This document shows, piece after piece, positions 40,356 to 49,884 of a DNA stretch of 64,000 nucleotides. Source of the stretch: Lachnospiraceae bacterium. Its GTDB lineage: Bacteria; Bacillota; Clostridia; Lachnospirales; Lachnospiraceae. Where the stretch lies: positions 147,305 to 211,304 of the forward strand of contig JAFQQI010000066.1 in the NCBI GenBank assembly GCA_017411305.1, read 5' to 3'. The stretch's first letter is position 1, and the number at the start of each line of letters is the position of its first letter. The notes below the pieces were generated by a model. That model made no database searches and had not been told where the DNA came from. It saw only the letters and a program-made list of their open reading frames with translations. A program made the position numbers and the translations under genes.

Positions 40356-43211
40356 GTGAGTACCTTGGATAAGTATGAATATAAAGTACGTGCAGACGAA
40401 ATAAAAGCACTGATAGCAGAAGGAGAATACGCAGAGGCAGTTAAGATTGCAGATACCATTGACTGGCGCAGAGTTAAAAGTGTTATGATGCTTTGTACGA
40501 TCAGTGACTTGTATAAGATTAACCGTCGTTATGAAGACAGCCGTGATATTTTACTGCTTGCTTACGAAAAGCATACAGGCGGCCGTCTGATTGTATATTC
40601 TCTTTGTGAGCTTTCTATTAAGCTGGAAGAATATGTACAGGCCATTGAATATTATAAAGAATTTGTACAGCTGGCACCGAAGGATAGCGGCCGCTACGTT
40701 TTGCAGTATAAGCTTTACGAAGCGCAGGAAGTCAGTTTGGAAGAAAGAATTGCGGTTCTGGAGGAATTTAAGAAAAAAGACTATCGTGAAAAATGGGCGT
40801 ATGAACTGGCATATTTGTATCATAGAGTAGGTCTGGAATCCAAATGTGTAGAGGAATGTGATGAGATGTTCCTTTGGTTTGGTGACGGCAGATATGTATT
40901 AAAAGCTTTGGAATTAAAGCAGCTCCATCAGCCTCTCACTTTGGAGCAGCAGCAGAAATATGATATGATGCGCCAGACCGGAGGTATTATTGAGTCCGAA
41001 TACGTAACGGAGAGCAATGCTATCAAAGAAGAAGCAAGTGCTGCTACCGAGGACGAGGATGACGACGAATTTAGTATGAAGGAAAATGTATTGACCGATC
41101 CGACCCAGGAAATCCCAAGTAAGGAAATCGGGGATATCGAGGTTAAGACCGTTGATGTCAGTCAGTACAATACCATAAATCTGCAAAAAGAACTTGCAGA
41201 AAGTATGAAAGAGTTTTTGGAAAACAATCCCACACAGGAAATGCCCGTCAATGAAATTGAAAACGGAATGGATGTTACCCAAATGTTTGAACCGGCACTT
41301 CCTGTAGAGCAGACAGAAGAAGCAAATATTTCAGAAAAGACAGAAGATGTTCCCTCTGAGGAAGTGATGTCTGCTTATGCAGCAGGAATGGCAGAGTTTT
41401 CCGGAGAGATTGCGGAGGAAGAGGCAACATTCAATTCTGAGGAGCCTGATACTCCCATTGAACAGAGCGGCATGATGCAGCTTTATGTATCACAGGATAC
41501 AGATGAAATGCAGTTAATCGGGGGAGAGGAGCCGGTATCCGAGGAAGTATTTTTTGGAAATACATCTGAGGTAAATATTCAGGAAGTGGTTTCTGAGCTT
41601 GTTACCAAAGATGCAGAGGATGCGAAGGTAGCTACACAAGCAGTAAGCACCGATAGTGCTCTTTCCATGCCGGTGGCAAGTCCCGATCCTGTTATCAGCA
41701 ATACCGGAGTTATCAAGACTTTTGTGAAGCCTTCCGGCTACGATAATATGCTTTCCCAGGAATATGACGGACAGATCAGTCTGGTGGTTCCGGAGGAAGA
41801 AAAGGTAGAAAAGCAAATTACGGGCCAGCTCAGTATTGATGATATTATGGCAGAGTGGGAGCGTGTTAAGAAAGAAAATGAGCAAAAGCGCATGCAGGAG
41901 ATTAAAGAGCGTGTGCAGAAACAGACGAATACGCTGTTTGCTGACTTTGATGAATCAACAAAGTCAGGTCTTCTTGAAGAACTGGAAAAAGCAATGATTT
42001 CTGCTGCCATGAAGGAAGAAAAGAAGCGTATTGAAGAAGGCAGACCCAGAGTAATCAAGGTGGCTGACATCGAAAAGGAAGAAGAGATGAAGCGCCTGGA
42101 AGCTGAAGAAGCCCGCAAGATGGCTATGAAGGAAATACCTGAGGAGGTACTTTCTGCAGAGGATGAGGTGGAAGAACTTCAGGAAATCGAAGAGGAAATC
42201 ATTACAGAAGAAGCGGAACCGGAAGTTGAAGCTGAAGATGAGACAGAAGCAGAAGAAGTAGCTGTGGCTGAAGACGAGACGGAAGCAGAAGAAGTAGCTG
42301 TGACAGAAGAAGAGACGGAAGATGCAGCTATGGAGGAAGCGGAGACAGAGGACGAAACGACAGAAGAGGCAGAGACAAAAGAAGATACAGAAGATGCAGA
42401 AGTAGCAGAGGAATCTGCAGACGAGATGGAAGAAAAACCGGAGCCGTCTAAAGGACAGGCGAGGGAAATGACTCAGAGTGAAAGAGAGCAGTTTGCGCCT
42501 TTTATCCATCATAAGAGAACCAGACGTCAGATAGTGGAAGTTATTGATAATATCAGTATGGCATCTTATACGGGTAATGTGGTGGTTACAGGAGAAGAAG
42601 GAACCGGAACAACAGCTCTTGCGAAGCTGCTTGTGAAGGAAGTGCAGCTGGCAGACAGCAATTTCTCCGGCAAGGTAGCAAAGATTTCCGCATCCACCAT
42701 GAATAAGAAGGATGTAGGAGCTACCCTTGATAAACTGGAAGACGGTGCGCTGATTATAGAAGAAGCTTCTTCCATGAAAAAAGCAACAGTAGAAAGCCTG
42801 ATTAAGGAATTGAATCAGGAAGATAAAGGAATTATTGTTCTGCTTACAGACAGTAAACAGAAAACAGAGGCATTTTTAGAGAAATATCAGGAACTGTTGC
42901 CTCTCTTTAATCTTCGTGTAGATGTAGAAGCATTGGATGACCAGACCCTTGTTAAGTATGCAAAGAAATACGCGCTGGAGCAGGAGTATGCTATTGATGA
43001 ACTGGGTGTTTTGGCACTGCATACAAGAATTGCAGAGATGCAGACCAGCGACCATGAAGTAACTCTTGCTGAAATCGAAGAACTGATTGATGAAGCCATT
43101 TACTTTGCCGATAAAAAGACACCGGCACATTTCTTTGATGTATTGCTTGGTAAGAGATATGATGACGAAGACATGATTATCTTAAGAGAAAAAGATTTCA
43201 TGCACTACTAA
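40356..43211 (+). CDS. Large TPR / acidic linker / degenerate AAA protein of unknown function
   Basis: 951 residues in three parts. Residues 1-210 are helical repeats of TPR type (for example DLYKINRRYEDSRDILLLAY, IEYYKEFVQLAPKDSGRY). Residues about 215-700 are low in hydrophobic residues and acidic; 630-700 repeat ETEAEEVAV and related units. Residues about 715-945 look like an AAA+ module: VVVTGEEGTGTTALA is a P-loop in which the usual Lys is Thr752, and ALIIEEASS replaces the Walker B Asp with Glu. ATP hydrolysis therefore looks unlikely. Two starts are possible, GTG 40356 (after GAAGGG) and TTG 40365 (after GAGGTG). glgB follows 18 bases later, so glycogen metabolism is a possible link. 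Confidence 0.7.
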   Translation: MSTLDKYEYKVRADEIKALIAEGEYAEAVKIADTIDWRRVKSVMMLCTISDLYKINRRYEDSRDILLLAYEKHTGGRLIVYSLCELSIKLEEYVQAIEYYKEFVQLAPKDSGRYVLQYKLYEAQEVSLEERIAVLEEFKKKDYREKWAYELAYLYHRVGLESKCVEECDEMFLWFGDGRYVLKALELKQLHQPLTLEQQQKYDMMRQTGGIIESEYVTESNAIKEEASAATEDEDDDEFSMKENVLTDPTQEIPSKEIGDIEVKTVDVSQYNTINLQKELAESMKEFLENNPTQEMPVNEIENGMDVTQMFEPALPVEQTEEANISEKTEDVPSEEVMSAYAAGMAEFSGEIAEEEATFNSEEPDTPIEQSGMMQLYVSQDTDEMQLIGGEEPVSEEVFFGNTSEVNIQEVVSELVTKDAEDAKVATQAVSTDSALSMPVASPDPVISNTGVIKTFVKPSGYDNMLSQEYDGQISLVVPEEEKVEKQITGQLSIDDIMAEWERVKKENEQKRMQEIKERVQKQTNTLFADFDESTKSGLLEELEKAMISAAMKEEKKRIEEGRPRVIKVADIEKEEEMKRLEAEEARKMAMKEIPEEVLSAEDEVEELQEIEEEIITEEAEPEVEAEDETEAEEVAVAEDETEAEEVAVTEEETEDAAMEEAETEDETTEEAETKEDTEDAEVAEESADEMEEKPEPSKGQAREMTQSEREQFAPFIHHKRTRRQIVEVIDNISMASYTGNVVVTGEEGTGTTALAKLLVKEVQLADSNFSGKVAKISASTMNKKDVGATLDKLEDGALIIEEASSMKKATVESLIKELNQEDKGIIVLLTDSKQKTEAFLEKYQELLPLFNLRVDVEALDDQTLVKYAKKYALEQEYAIDELGVLALHTRIAEMQTSDHEVTLAEIEELIDEAIYFADKKTPAHFFDVLLGKRYDDEDMIILREKDFMHY

Positions 43212-43229
43212 AATCGGGAGGTTTTCAGA

Positions 43230-45146
43230 ATGGGAAAGCAAAAAATATCAGAAGGTCAGGTATTTATTTCTGAAGCAGACCAATACTTATTTGCCCAGGG
43301 AACTCATTACGATATTTATAAAAAGCTGGGTGCACATGTATCTGTAGAAGACGGTGTAAAAGGTATGTTTTTTGGCGTATGGGCACCTAATGCAGCAAGT
43401 GTGCATGTAATCGGAAGCTTTAACGGTTGGGATGAACAGGCCAATCCTATGACAAAATTAGGCCCCGGAGGAATTCATGCAGTATTTATTCCCGGTGTAG
43501 GGGAAGGAGAGCTGTATAAATATCTGATTACTACACCTGACGGAGAAAAGCTTTATAAAGCAGATCCTTTTGCAAACTATGCGGAAATGCGTCCCGGAAA
43601 TGCATCCAGAACTACGGATTTATCCGGTTTTGCGTGGTCTGATGATGCCTGGATGAAGGAAAGAGACAGTAAGGACTATTATAAAGAGCCTATGGCAGTC
43701 TATGAGTGCCATATCGGATCCTGGATGCGTCATCCGAGACCGGAAGAGCAGGGCTTCTACAGCTATAGGGAATTTGCAGACAGAATCGTAGAATATCTGA
43801 AAGAAATGAAGTATACCCATATTGAATTGATGGGAATTGCAGAATATCCCTTTGACGGTTCCTGGGGTTATCAGGTAACAGGATATTATGCACCTACTTC
43901 ACGTTATGGCACGCCCAAAGACTTTATGTACCTTGTTAATAAGCTTCACAAGAACAAAATCGGTGTAATTTTGGACTGGGTACCGGCCCACTTTGCTACG
44001 GATGCCCATGGTCTTGGCAGATTTGACGGACAGTGTATATTTGAAGATCCTGACCCGAGAAAAGGAGAACATCCTGATTGGGGTACCAAGATTTTTAATT
44101 ATGGTAAAACAGAGGTAAAGAATTTCCTGATTGCAAATGCATTGTTCTGGATTAAGGAATTCCATGTGGACGGAATCCGTGTGGATGCGGTAGCTTCCAT
44201 GCTTTATCTGGATTATGGTAAGAAGGACGGACAGTGGGTTGCCAACAAGTATGGTGATAATAAGAATCTGGAAGCAATCGAGTTCTTCCGTCACTTAAAT
44301 TCCGTGGTACGCGGCACTTATCCCGGCTTTATTACGATTGCAGAGGAGTCTACGGCATGGCCTAAGGTAACCCATCCGGTAGAGGATGGCGGTCTTGGCT
44401 TTAGTTTTAAATGGAATATGGGATGGATGCATGACTTCTGTGAATATATGAAGTTAGACCCTTACTTTAAGAAGGACAATCATTATGCGTTAACCTTTGC
44501 CATGAGCTACAATGAAAGTGAAAAGTACATACTGCCGCTTTCCCATGATGAGGTAGTTCATCTGAAATGCTCCATGGTAAATAAGATGCCGGGTTATCAG
44601 GTAGATAAATATGCTAACCTTCGTGCCGGATATACTTTTATGTTCGGTCATTGCGGCAAGAAGCTTCTTTTCATGGGACAGGAATTTGCCCAGGAAAGAG
44701 AGTGGAGTGAAGAAAGAGAGCTTGACTGGTTCTTGCTGGCTGAAGATTTAAATAAAGGAATGAAGGAATACATGAAGGAGCTTCTTACTGTTTATCGTAA
44801 ATACCCTTGTATGTATGAAAATGACCATGACTGGTCCGGTTTTGAATGGCTTAACTGTGATGATAAGGACAGAAGCACCTACAGCTTTTTCCGTAAATCG
44901 GAAAACGGTAAGAATAACCTGATGTTCATTATCAACATGACGCCTATGACTTGGGAAAACTACAAGGTAGGTGTTCCCAAAAAGAAAAAATATAAACTGA
45001 TTTTGAACAGTACCGAAGAACGTTTCGGCGGCTCTGGCGCTAAAGTGCCGTCTGAACTAAGCCCGGAAAAAGAAGATTGTGATTACAGAAATTACAGTGT
45101 AACTTTAGACCTGCCTCCGTTCAGCGCGTTAATCTTTCAGTTTTAA
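43230..45146 (+). CDS. glgB: 1,4-alpha-glucan branching enzyme
   Basis: 638 residues, GH13. Order: CBM48 at about 25-125 (FGVWAPNAASVHVIGSFNGW), then the catalytic barrel with MAVYECHIGSW, WVPAHF, GIRVDAVASML (nucleophile Asp319), AEESTAWP (acid/base Glu near 373) and PLSHDEVVH, then a C-terminal beta domain. It introduces alpha-1,6 branches in glycogen. It lies in one transcript with the TPR/AAA gene (18-base gap); no other glg genes are nearby. GGGAGG precedes the ATG. Confidence 0.97.
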   Translation: MGKQKISEGQVFISEADQYLFAQGTHYDIYKKLGAHVSVEDGVKGMFFGVWAPNAASVHVIGSFNGWDEQANPMTKLGPGGIHAVFIPGVGEGELYKYLITTPDGEKLYKADPFANYAEMRPGNASRTTDLSGFAWSDDAWMKERDSKDYYKEPMAVYECHIGSWMRHPRPEEQGFYSYREFADRIVEYLKEMKYTHIELMGIAEYPFDGSWGYQVTGYYAPTSRYGTPKDFMYLVNKLHKNKIGVILDWVPAHFATDAHGLGRFDGQCIFEDPDPRKGEHPDWGTKIFNYGKTEVKNFLIANALFWIKEFHVDGIRVDAVASMLYLDYGKKDGQWVANKYGDNKNLEAIEFFRHLNSVVRGTYPGFITIAEESTAWPKVTHPVEDGGLGFSFKWNMGWMHDFCEYMKLDPYFKKDNHYALTFAMSYNESEKYILPLSHDEVVHLKCSMVNKMPGYQVDKYANLRAGYTFMFGHCGKKLLFMGQEFAQEREWSEERELDWFLLAEDLNKGMKEYMKELLTVYRKYPCMYENDHDWSGFEWLNCDDKDRSTYSFFRKSENGKNNLMFIINMTPMTWENYKVGVPKKKKYKLILNSTEERFGGSGAKVPSELSPEKEDCDYRNYSVTLDLPPFSALIFQF

Positions 45147-45150
45147 AGGT

Positions 45151-45177
45151 TAAGAAACAAAATATTTATGCCGAAAT
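45151..45177 (+). promoter_or_regulatory. Sigma-28 (SigD/FliA) type promoter of the flagellin module
   Basis: TAAG (45151-45154), 15-bp spacer, GCCGAAAT (45170-45177), against the consensus TAAA-N15-GCCGATAA. It lies 5 bases after the glgB stop codon and about 70 bases before the FliK-like gene that precedes flagellin. Expected transcription start is near 45184. Confidence 0.75.
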
Positions 45178-45209
45178 AAAGGGTGAATGTGAAAACATTT
45201 ACCCTTTTT
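45178..45209 (+). terminator. Terminator of glgB overlapping the flagellin promoter start site
   Basis: AAAGGGTGAATGT (45178-45190), loop GAAA, ACATTTACCCTTT (45195-45207), then Ts. The stem has one mismatch. The left arm contains the expected start site of the sigma-28 promoter. Confidence 0.8.
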
Positions 45210-45240
45210 CGATTTGATATATTACTTGTTTACATGAGGT

Positions 45241-48240
45241 ATGAGCATGAATATTCGTTTTGACGGGGCAGACGGAACTGTCCGGAATCATACAAACGTA
45301 GACAGGGATACAACTACATATCGTACCGCGGAGGATACAGGGAAGGTATCCGCACGAGGTTTTGCATTGGACATTTCTGGCACAGTTATGGATAACAGCG
45401 CTTACGCAGGTCATGGAAGGACCGCAGAAGAAGTTATGCAGGAAGCAGGGCAGCAGGATCTTACTGCCCGCAGAAACTATATGGCAGTAATGTCTAATTC
45501 TATGTCTGACGAAGATTTTGCAAAGCTCCAGAAGGAAGGCTTTCATCCCGGTAGTGAAGATATTGAAACAGTTGTAACCATTGTAGACCATATAAAAGCA
45601 GCCTTAGTGAAGGGCGGAACTAATGTAGCCGGCTATACTGATACTCTTGAGGATGATAAACTGATTGATATTACCGGAAGCCGGGTTTTTGCCAATGAGT
45701 TGAAAAAGCAGTTTGCACAGTATGATATTCCCCTTACCGAAGAAAATATTACAGCAGTAAAGGAAGCGTGGAATACCTTAGAAGGAGTAGGAGATTTTAC
45801 AGAGGGCAGTCAGAAGTATATGATTGAAAATGAGCTGTCTCCTACGGTAGAGAATTTTTATACTGCAAGCTTTTCTGCAACGGAAGATGCAAGCCGTCAG
45901 GGTAAAGGCTACTATGCGGCAGGCAGTGTAGCAGGCTATTATGCGAAAAAGCCGGAAAGCATTGACTATGAGCAGTTAATGCCTCAGATAGAAAAGGTAA
46001 TACAGGAATCGGGTTATTCGGTAAACGAAGAAACCGTAACGAATGCAAAATGGTTGATTGAAAAGGGAATTCCTTTAAACCAGGAAACCTTTTTCAGAAA
46101 ACAACAGATGGAGGATGTAGTATTTCCGAAGAGTCCCGAAGCTTTTGCAAAGGCAGCAGCCATTGCCATAGCAGACGGCAAAAAGCCATTGGCTGCGGAT
46201 ATTACCAAAGACCGGAGTAATCTGGAAATTGCAATTTCCGTGAAGGAACAGGTAGAGCAGGTTAGTGACGAAGCAGTTGATATCATCAAAGCAAACCATT
46301 TACCGTTTACTCTGAAAAATCTGTTTGCGGCATATGAAGAGTGGAGAAGTGAAGAAAGCCACCCTGTAAGGGAATCCGATGAAAGCGGAAGAAATCTTCT
46401 TGCTCAGGTTCGTGCTTCTATGACGATAAGTTCAAATTTGCGACTTATCAGAAGCGGATTTGCGATTGAGACCATGCCTGTGGAAATGCTGGCAAAGCAG
46501 CTGGATACAGCAAACCGAACAGAAGGCATTATCCTCACAGGAGAGGCGGATGAAGCTTTGGCGGGTGCTAAAAACAGCTTATTCCGACAGACCTTGTATG
46601 CCTTAGAAACCATTAAGTGGGCTCCTGCTGCAATGGAAGCAGAAATTACACAGGATGCCACTCTTCCCGAAATAGAAGATTTGGCAAATGCCAGAAGTGC
46701 AGCTTATCAAAAGGCAGGAGAGGCATACGAAACACTGTTGACAGCACCGCGCCGGGATATGGGTGATTCCATTCACAAGGCGTTTAGAAATGTAGATGAT
46801 ATTCTTGCTGATATGCAGAAGGATATTCATGATAAAAACCGTAAGGTCATCAGAATTCTCGGCTATAACAGTATGGAAATGACGGAAGAGAATTTTGAAC
46901 AAATCAGACAGACTGATGAGCTTTTGACAGATGTAGTGGATAAAATGAAACCGGCCACTGTCCTTTCCATGATTCGGGAAGGTGTTAATCCATTGACTAT
47001 GTCCCTTGCAGAATTACAAGAATACTTAACCGAACAGCAACCGGATGTACCTAAGGAAATTGAATCCTATAGCAAATTCCTTTATCAGCTGGAGCAAAAG
47101 AATGGTATTTCAGAGGATGAAAGAAGTGCATACATTGGTATTTACAGACTTTTGCGTCAAATAGAAAAAGGCGACAACGCAGCAATCGGTGCAGTGCTGA
47201 AAGCGGATGGCATGCTTACATTGGAAAATCTTTTAACAGCAGTCAGAACCGGTAAGAAACGGTCTGTGGATTATACAGTGAATAATGCCTTTGGGGGTGT
47301 AAATGCAAAAGACTCTGGGATTCCGACTATTTTGGAACAGATAGAAAAGGGATATATGAACCGGAGTAAGCAGCTGGAAGCTGAGCTTTCGGATGCGCAG
47401 ACAAAAGAAGCTGCAGAAGAATTTGACAAGATAACATATAAGGAAATCAGAAATGCTATGGGCAGCGAAGCAGCTGTATTACAGCATTTGACAGATTATC
47501 ATCAAAGTATCAGCGCCGAGCATCTGTTTTTTGCAAAATCCATGATGACGGGTAATTCGGAAGCTTTTATGAAATATCGGAAGTTTACGGCAGATACGCA
47601 GGAAGATGTTTCTGATGAAAGCATTGGAGAAGAAAAGCTTTTAGACGAATTTACCGGTAAAGAAGCGGTACAGGAGAACTACCGGGAAATGATTGAGAGG
47701 ATGCAGCAGAAATTGGAAGGAGCTACTTTTACCGGTATCCATACCTCTCTTGACATCAAAGCCATGGGAATGCTTTATAAGCAGTTGGGCTTTATGGGTT
47801 CTATGGCAAAGGAAGAAAATTACGAAATGCCCGTAAATATCGGAGGAAACCTTACTACCGTGAATTTGAAAATGATTCATACCGGTCAAAAAGTATGCAA
47901 GGTAGCCGTTTCTTTTGAAACCAAGGAGCTTGGAAAGAACGAAGCAGAATTCAGCTTTATGGGAGAAGCCCTTTCCGGTTATAGCATTTCGGAAAGCAGA
48001 CAGACCAAGGCGCTTTTGGAGCAACAGCAGGAAAGATTTGCAGAGCTTCTTGCAAAGGAAGATTTGCAGGCAGGAGATATCCGTTTCCTCACAGGAGAGG
48101 GATTGGATATAGAAGAATTTGCCTCGAAAACAGCAAAGGGAAGAGAAGAAGGAAGAACACCGGATACTCTTTATAAGGCGGCAAAGGCATACATCGGTTA
48201 TATTCAGGAAATCAGCAACAGAAAGGAAGATAGTATATGA
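45241..48240 (+). CDS. DUF6240-like large flagellar-module protein with FliK-like C-terminus
   Basis: 999 residues, mostly helical and rich in Glu, Lys and Ala, with no membrane segment or signal peptide. The family resembles DUF6240 proteins of Lachnospiraceae. Repeats of about 60 residues with the form xLTxENxxxxxxAxE-like occur (for example IPLTEENITAVKEAW, YSVNEETVTNAKWLIE, MEMTEENFEQIRQTD). Residues about 845-960 (MPVNIGGNLTTVNLKMIH to LLEQQQERFAELL, with the central KELGKNEAEFSF) look like the FliK C-terminal domain. It may be a hook-length or secretion-switch substrate, or a chaperone (inference). AGGTATG leads to ATG 45241. Its stop overlaps the flagellin ATG (ATGA). Confidence 0.65.
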   Translation: MSMNIRFDGADGTVRNHTNVDRDTTTYRTAEDTGKVSARGFALDISGTVMDNSAYAGHGRTAEEVMQEAGQQDLTARRNYMAVMSNSMSDEDFAKLQKEGFHPGSEDIETVVTIVDHIKAALVKGGTNVAGYTDTLEDDKLIDITGSRVFANELKKQFAQYDIPLTEENITAVKEAWNTLEGVGDFTEGSQKYMIENELSPTVENFYTASFSATEDASRQGKGYYAAGSVAGYYAKKPESIDYEQLMPQIEKVIQESGYSVNEETVTNAKWLIEKGIPLNQETFFRKQQMEDVVFPKSPEAFAKAAAIAIADGKKPLAADITKDRSNLEIAISVKEQVEQVSDEAVDIIKANHLPFTLKNLFAAYEEWRSEESHPVRESDESGRNLLAQVRASMTISSNLRLIRSGFAIETMPVEMLAKQLDTANRTEGIILTGEADEALAGAKNSLFRQTLYALETIKWAPAAMEAEITQDATLPEIEDLANARSAAYQKAGEAYETLLTAPRRDMGDSIHKAFRNVDDILADMQKDIHDKNRKVIRILGYNSMEMTEENFEQIRQTDELLTDVVDKMKPATVLSMIREGVNPLTMSLAELQEYLTEQQPDVPKEIESYSKFLYQLEQKNGISEDERSAYIGIYRLLRQIEKGDNAAIGAVLKADGMLTLENLLTAVRTGKKRSVDYTVNNAFGGVNAKDSGIPTILEQIEKGYMNRSKQLEAELSDAQTKEAAEEFDKITYKEIRNAMGSEAAVLQHLTDYHQSISAEHLFFAKSMMTGNSEAFMKYRKFTADTQEDVSDESIGEEKLLDEFTGKEAVQENYREMIERMQQKLEGATFTGIHTSLDIKAMGMLYKQLGFMGSMAKEENYEMPVNIGGNLTTVNLKMIHTGQKVCKVAVSFETKELGKNEAEFSFMGEALSGYSISESRQTKALLEQQQERFAELLAKEDLQAGDIRFLTGEGLDIEEFASKTAKGREEGRTPDTLYKAAKAYIGYIQEISNRKEDSI

Positions 48241-49349
48241 GAATCAGCTTTAATGCATCGGCAGTAATTGCCAATAACTCGCTTACAAGAGCAGATAATA
48301 GATTATCCGAGTCCCTGGCAAGACTTTCTTCAGGACTTAAAATTGTAGGTGCCAAAGACAATCCGTCCGGGCTTGCCATGTCCAAGAGAATGAACGCCCA
48401 GATAGAAGGGATTAGTGTTGCTAACCAGAACGCCAGTGACGGTATCTCAATTATTGAAATTGCAGACGGAACCTTAAGCGAAATTCATGAGATGCTGCAG
48501 AGAGCTAATGAGCTATGTGTGAAAGGCAGTAACGGAACATTAACATCGGAAGACCGGAAAATGATTGATGCTGAAATTCAGCAGCTGAAAGAAGAAATTG
48601 AAAGAATCTGTTCCGAAACCCAGTTTAACGGACAGAATATTTTAGATGGTTCTTTCGACCTTCGTGGTTATACCAGCAATACGGATGTAAAAGTATCCTA
48701 TTACAGTGATGAGGTGAAGCCGGGATCATACAGCATAGAAGAACTTACCGTAGCTTATGACGAAAACGGTAATATTGATCTTGAAACAGCAGTAAATACC
48801 TTTAAGGGCTCTTTCCCGGGCAATGCAAAAGTAACCCAGACAGACGGTAATGTGATTACCATTACTTCAGAAGATGATTTTGAGATGAAAGTGGAAATTA
48901 AGCCGGGAGCAGTTATCGGAGTAGGTAATTCTGTTGATATTCTGGTAGAAGATTTCGGCTCCATGGATATGCAAATCGGTGCCAATGAAGGACAGCAGCT
49001 GGGAATCCGCATTCCAAAAATGTCATTGGAAAATATGGGTATTTCAGCATTACATACTACTACCGAAACAAGTGCTAATGAAGGAATTGATAAAGTAAAC
49101 AATGCGATTAAGTTTGTTTCAAATGTCAGAAGCCGTCTGGGTGCTTATCAAAACCGTTTAGAGCATACTGTAAGTAGCTTGGATATCAGTTCAGAAAACA
49201 TGACAGCGGCTTATTCCCGTATTATGGATGTGGATATGGCTGAGGAAATGACAGAGTATACAACCTTGCAGGTTCTTTCTCAGGCAGGAACATCCATGTT
49301 GGCTCAGGCAAACGAAAGACCTTCCCAGGTATTACAGCTGTTACAGTAG
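48237..49349 (+). CDS. Flagellin
   Basis: 370 residues. The N-terminal D0/D1 part is typical: NNSLTRADNRLSESLARLSS, KDNPSGLAMSKRMNAQIEG, NASDGISIIEIADG and LQRANELCVKGSNG. The C-terminal helix AAYSRIMDVDMAEEMTEYTTLQVLSQAGTSMLAQAN is also typical. Residues about 145-265 form an extra beta-rich D2-like domain. In the TLR5 epitope region the LQRxxEL residues are kept, but the second Arg is Asn and there is a Cys (Cys98), rare in flagellins. There is no classical ribosome binding site; ATGA overlap with the upstream gene implies translational coupling. Transcription likely starts at the sigma-28 promoter near 45151. A further flagellin gene elsewhere is likely. Confidence 0.95.
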   Translation: MRISFNASAVIANNSLTRADNRLSESLARLSSGLKIVGAKDNPSGLAMSKRMNAQIEGISVANQNASDGISIIEIADGTLSEIHEMLQRANELCVKGSNGTLTSEDRKMIDAEIQQLKEEIERICSETQFNGQNILDGSFDLRGYTSNTDVKVSYYSDEVKPGSYSIEELTVAYDENGNIDLETAVNTFKGSFPGNAKVTQTDGNVITITSEDDFEMKVEIKPGAVIGVGNSVDILVEDFGSMDMQIGANEGQQLGIRIPKMSLENMGISALHTTTETSANEGIDKVNNAIKFVSNVRSRLGAYQNRLEHTVSSLDISSENMTAAYSRIMDVDMAEEMTEYTTLQVLSQAGTSMLAQANERPSQVLQLLQ

Positions 49350-49407
49350 TTTAGCAGCCGGATAATTATTTCATGAAATCTATTTGAAAGAAAGAGTGGA
49401 ATTTGTT

Positions 49408-49884
49408 ATGACCAAGGAATTGAAACAGGAATTTACCTTAAAAATCACACAGGCAAATAAAACCCAAATGATAGTAATTCTTTATGAGATGTTGCTAATC
49501 TATTTGGAAGAAGCAAAAAGCGCCCATGCCCGGGATGATATGGAAGATTTTAGAAGCAGCATTAAGAGGACAAAAGCATGTCTTCATGAACTAATGTCAT
49601 CTTTGCATTTTGAATATGAGCTTTCAAGAAATCTCCTGGCTCTTTACGGATATGCGGACAGGGAGCTGACGAAGGCAGATGTCAGAAAAAGTATCAAAGA
49701 ACTTGAACATGTGAAAAGTGTTATCGGTAAGCTTCATGCTGCATATGAAACAGTGAGTGCACAGGACACCTCCGCACCGGTGATGTCCAATACACAGACA
49801 GTCTATGCAGGTCTTACTTATGGCAAAAACAGCCTAGCAGAAAATCTAGCCGACCAGGGAAGTAACCGGGGCTTTTGTGTTTAG
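49408..49884 (+). CDS. fliS: Flagellin export chaperone FliS
   Basis: 158 residues; the first 120 form the FliS four-helix bundle: a start with TLKITQANKTQMIVILYEMLL, a segment with SIKRTKACLHELMSSLHFE and NLLALYGYADREL. FliS binds the C-terminus of flagellin and prevents premature polymerisation. The C-terminal 38 residues are a non-conserved tail. I start at ATG 49408 after GAGTGG; an in-frame 49384 start lacks a site. It follows flagellin by 58 bases. Its last 39 bases overlap the converging DUF2508 gene. Confidence 0.85.
   Translation: MTKELKQEFTLKITQANKTQMIVILYEMLLIYLEEAKSAHARDDMEDFRSSIKRTKACLHELMSSLHFEYELSRNLLALYGYADRELTKADVRKSIKELEHVKSVIGKLHAAYETVSAQDTSAPVMSNTQTVYAGLTYGKNSLAENLADQGSNRGFCV

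Noticed and set aside
41964-42512. Long minus-strand frame opposite the acidic linker
   Set aside because: It is a mirror of repeated GAA/GAG codons, giving Phe/Leu/Cys-rich nonsense without a start site.
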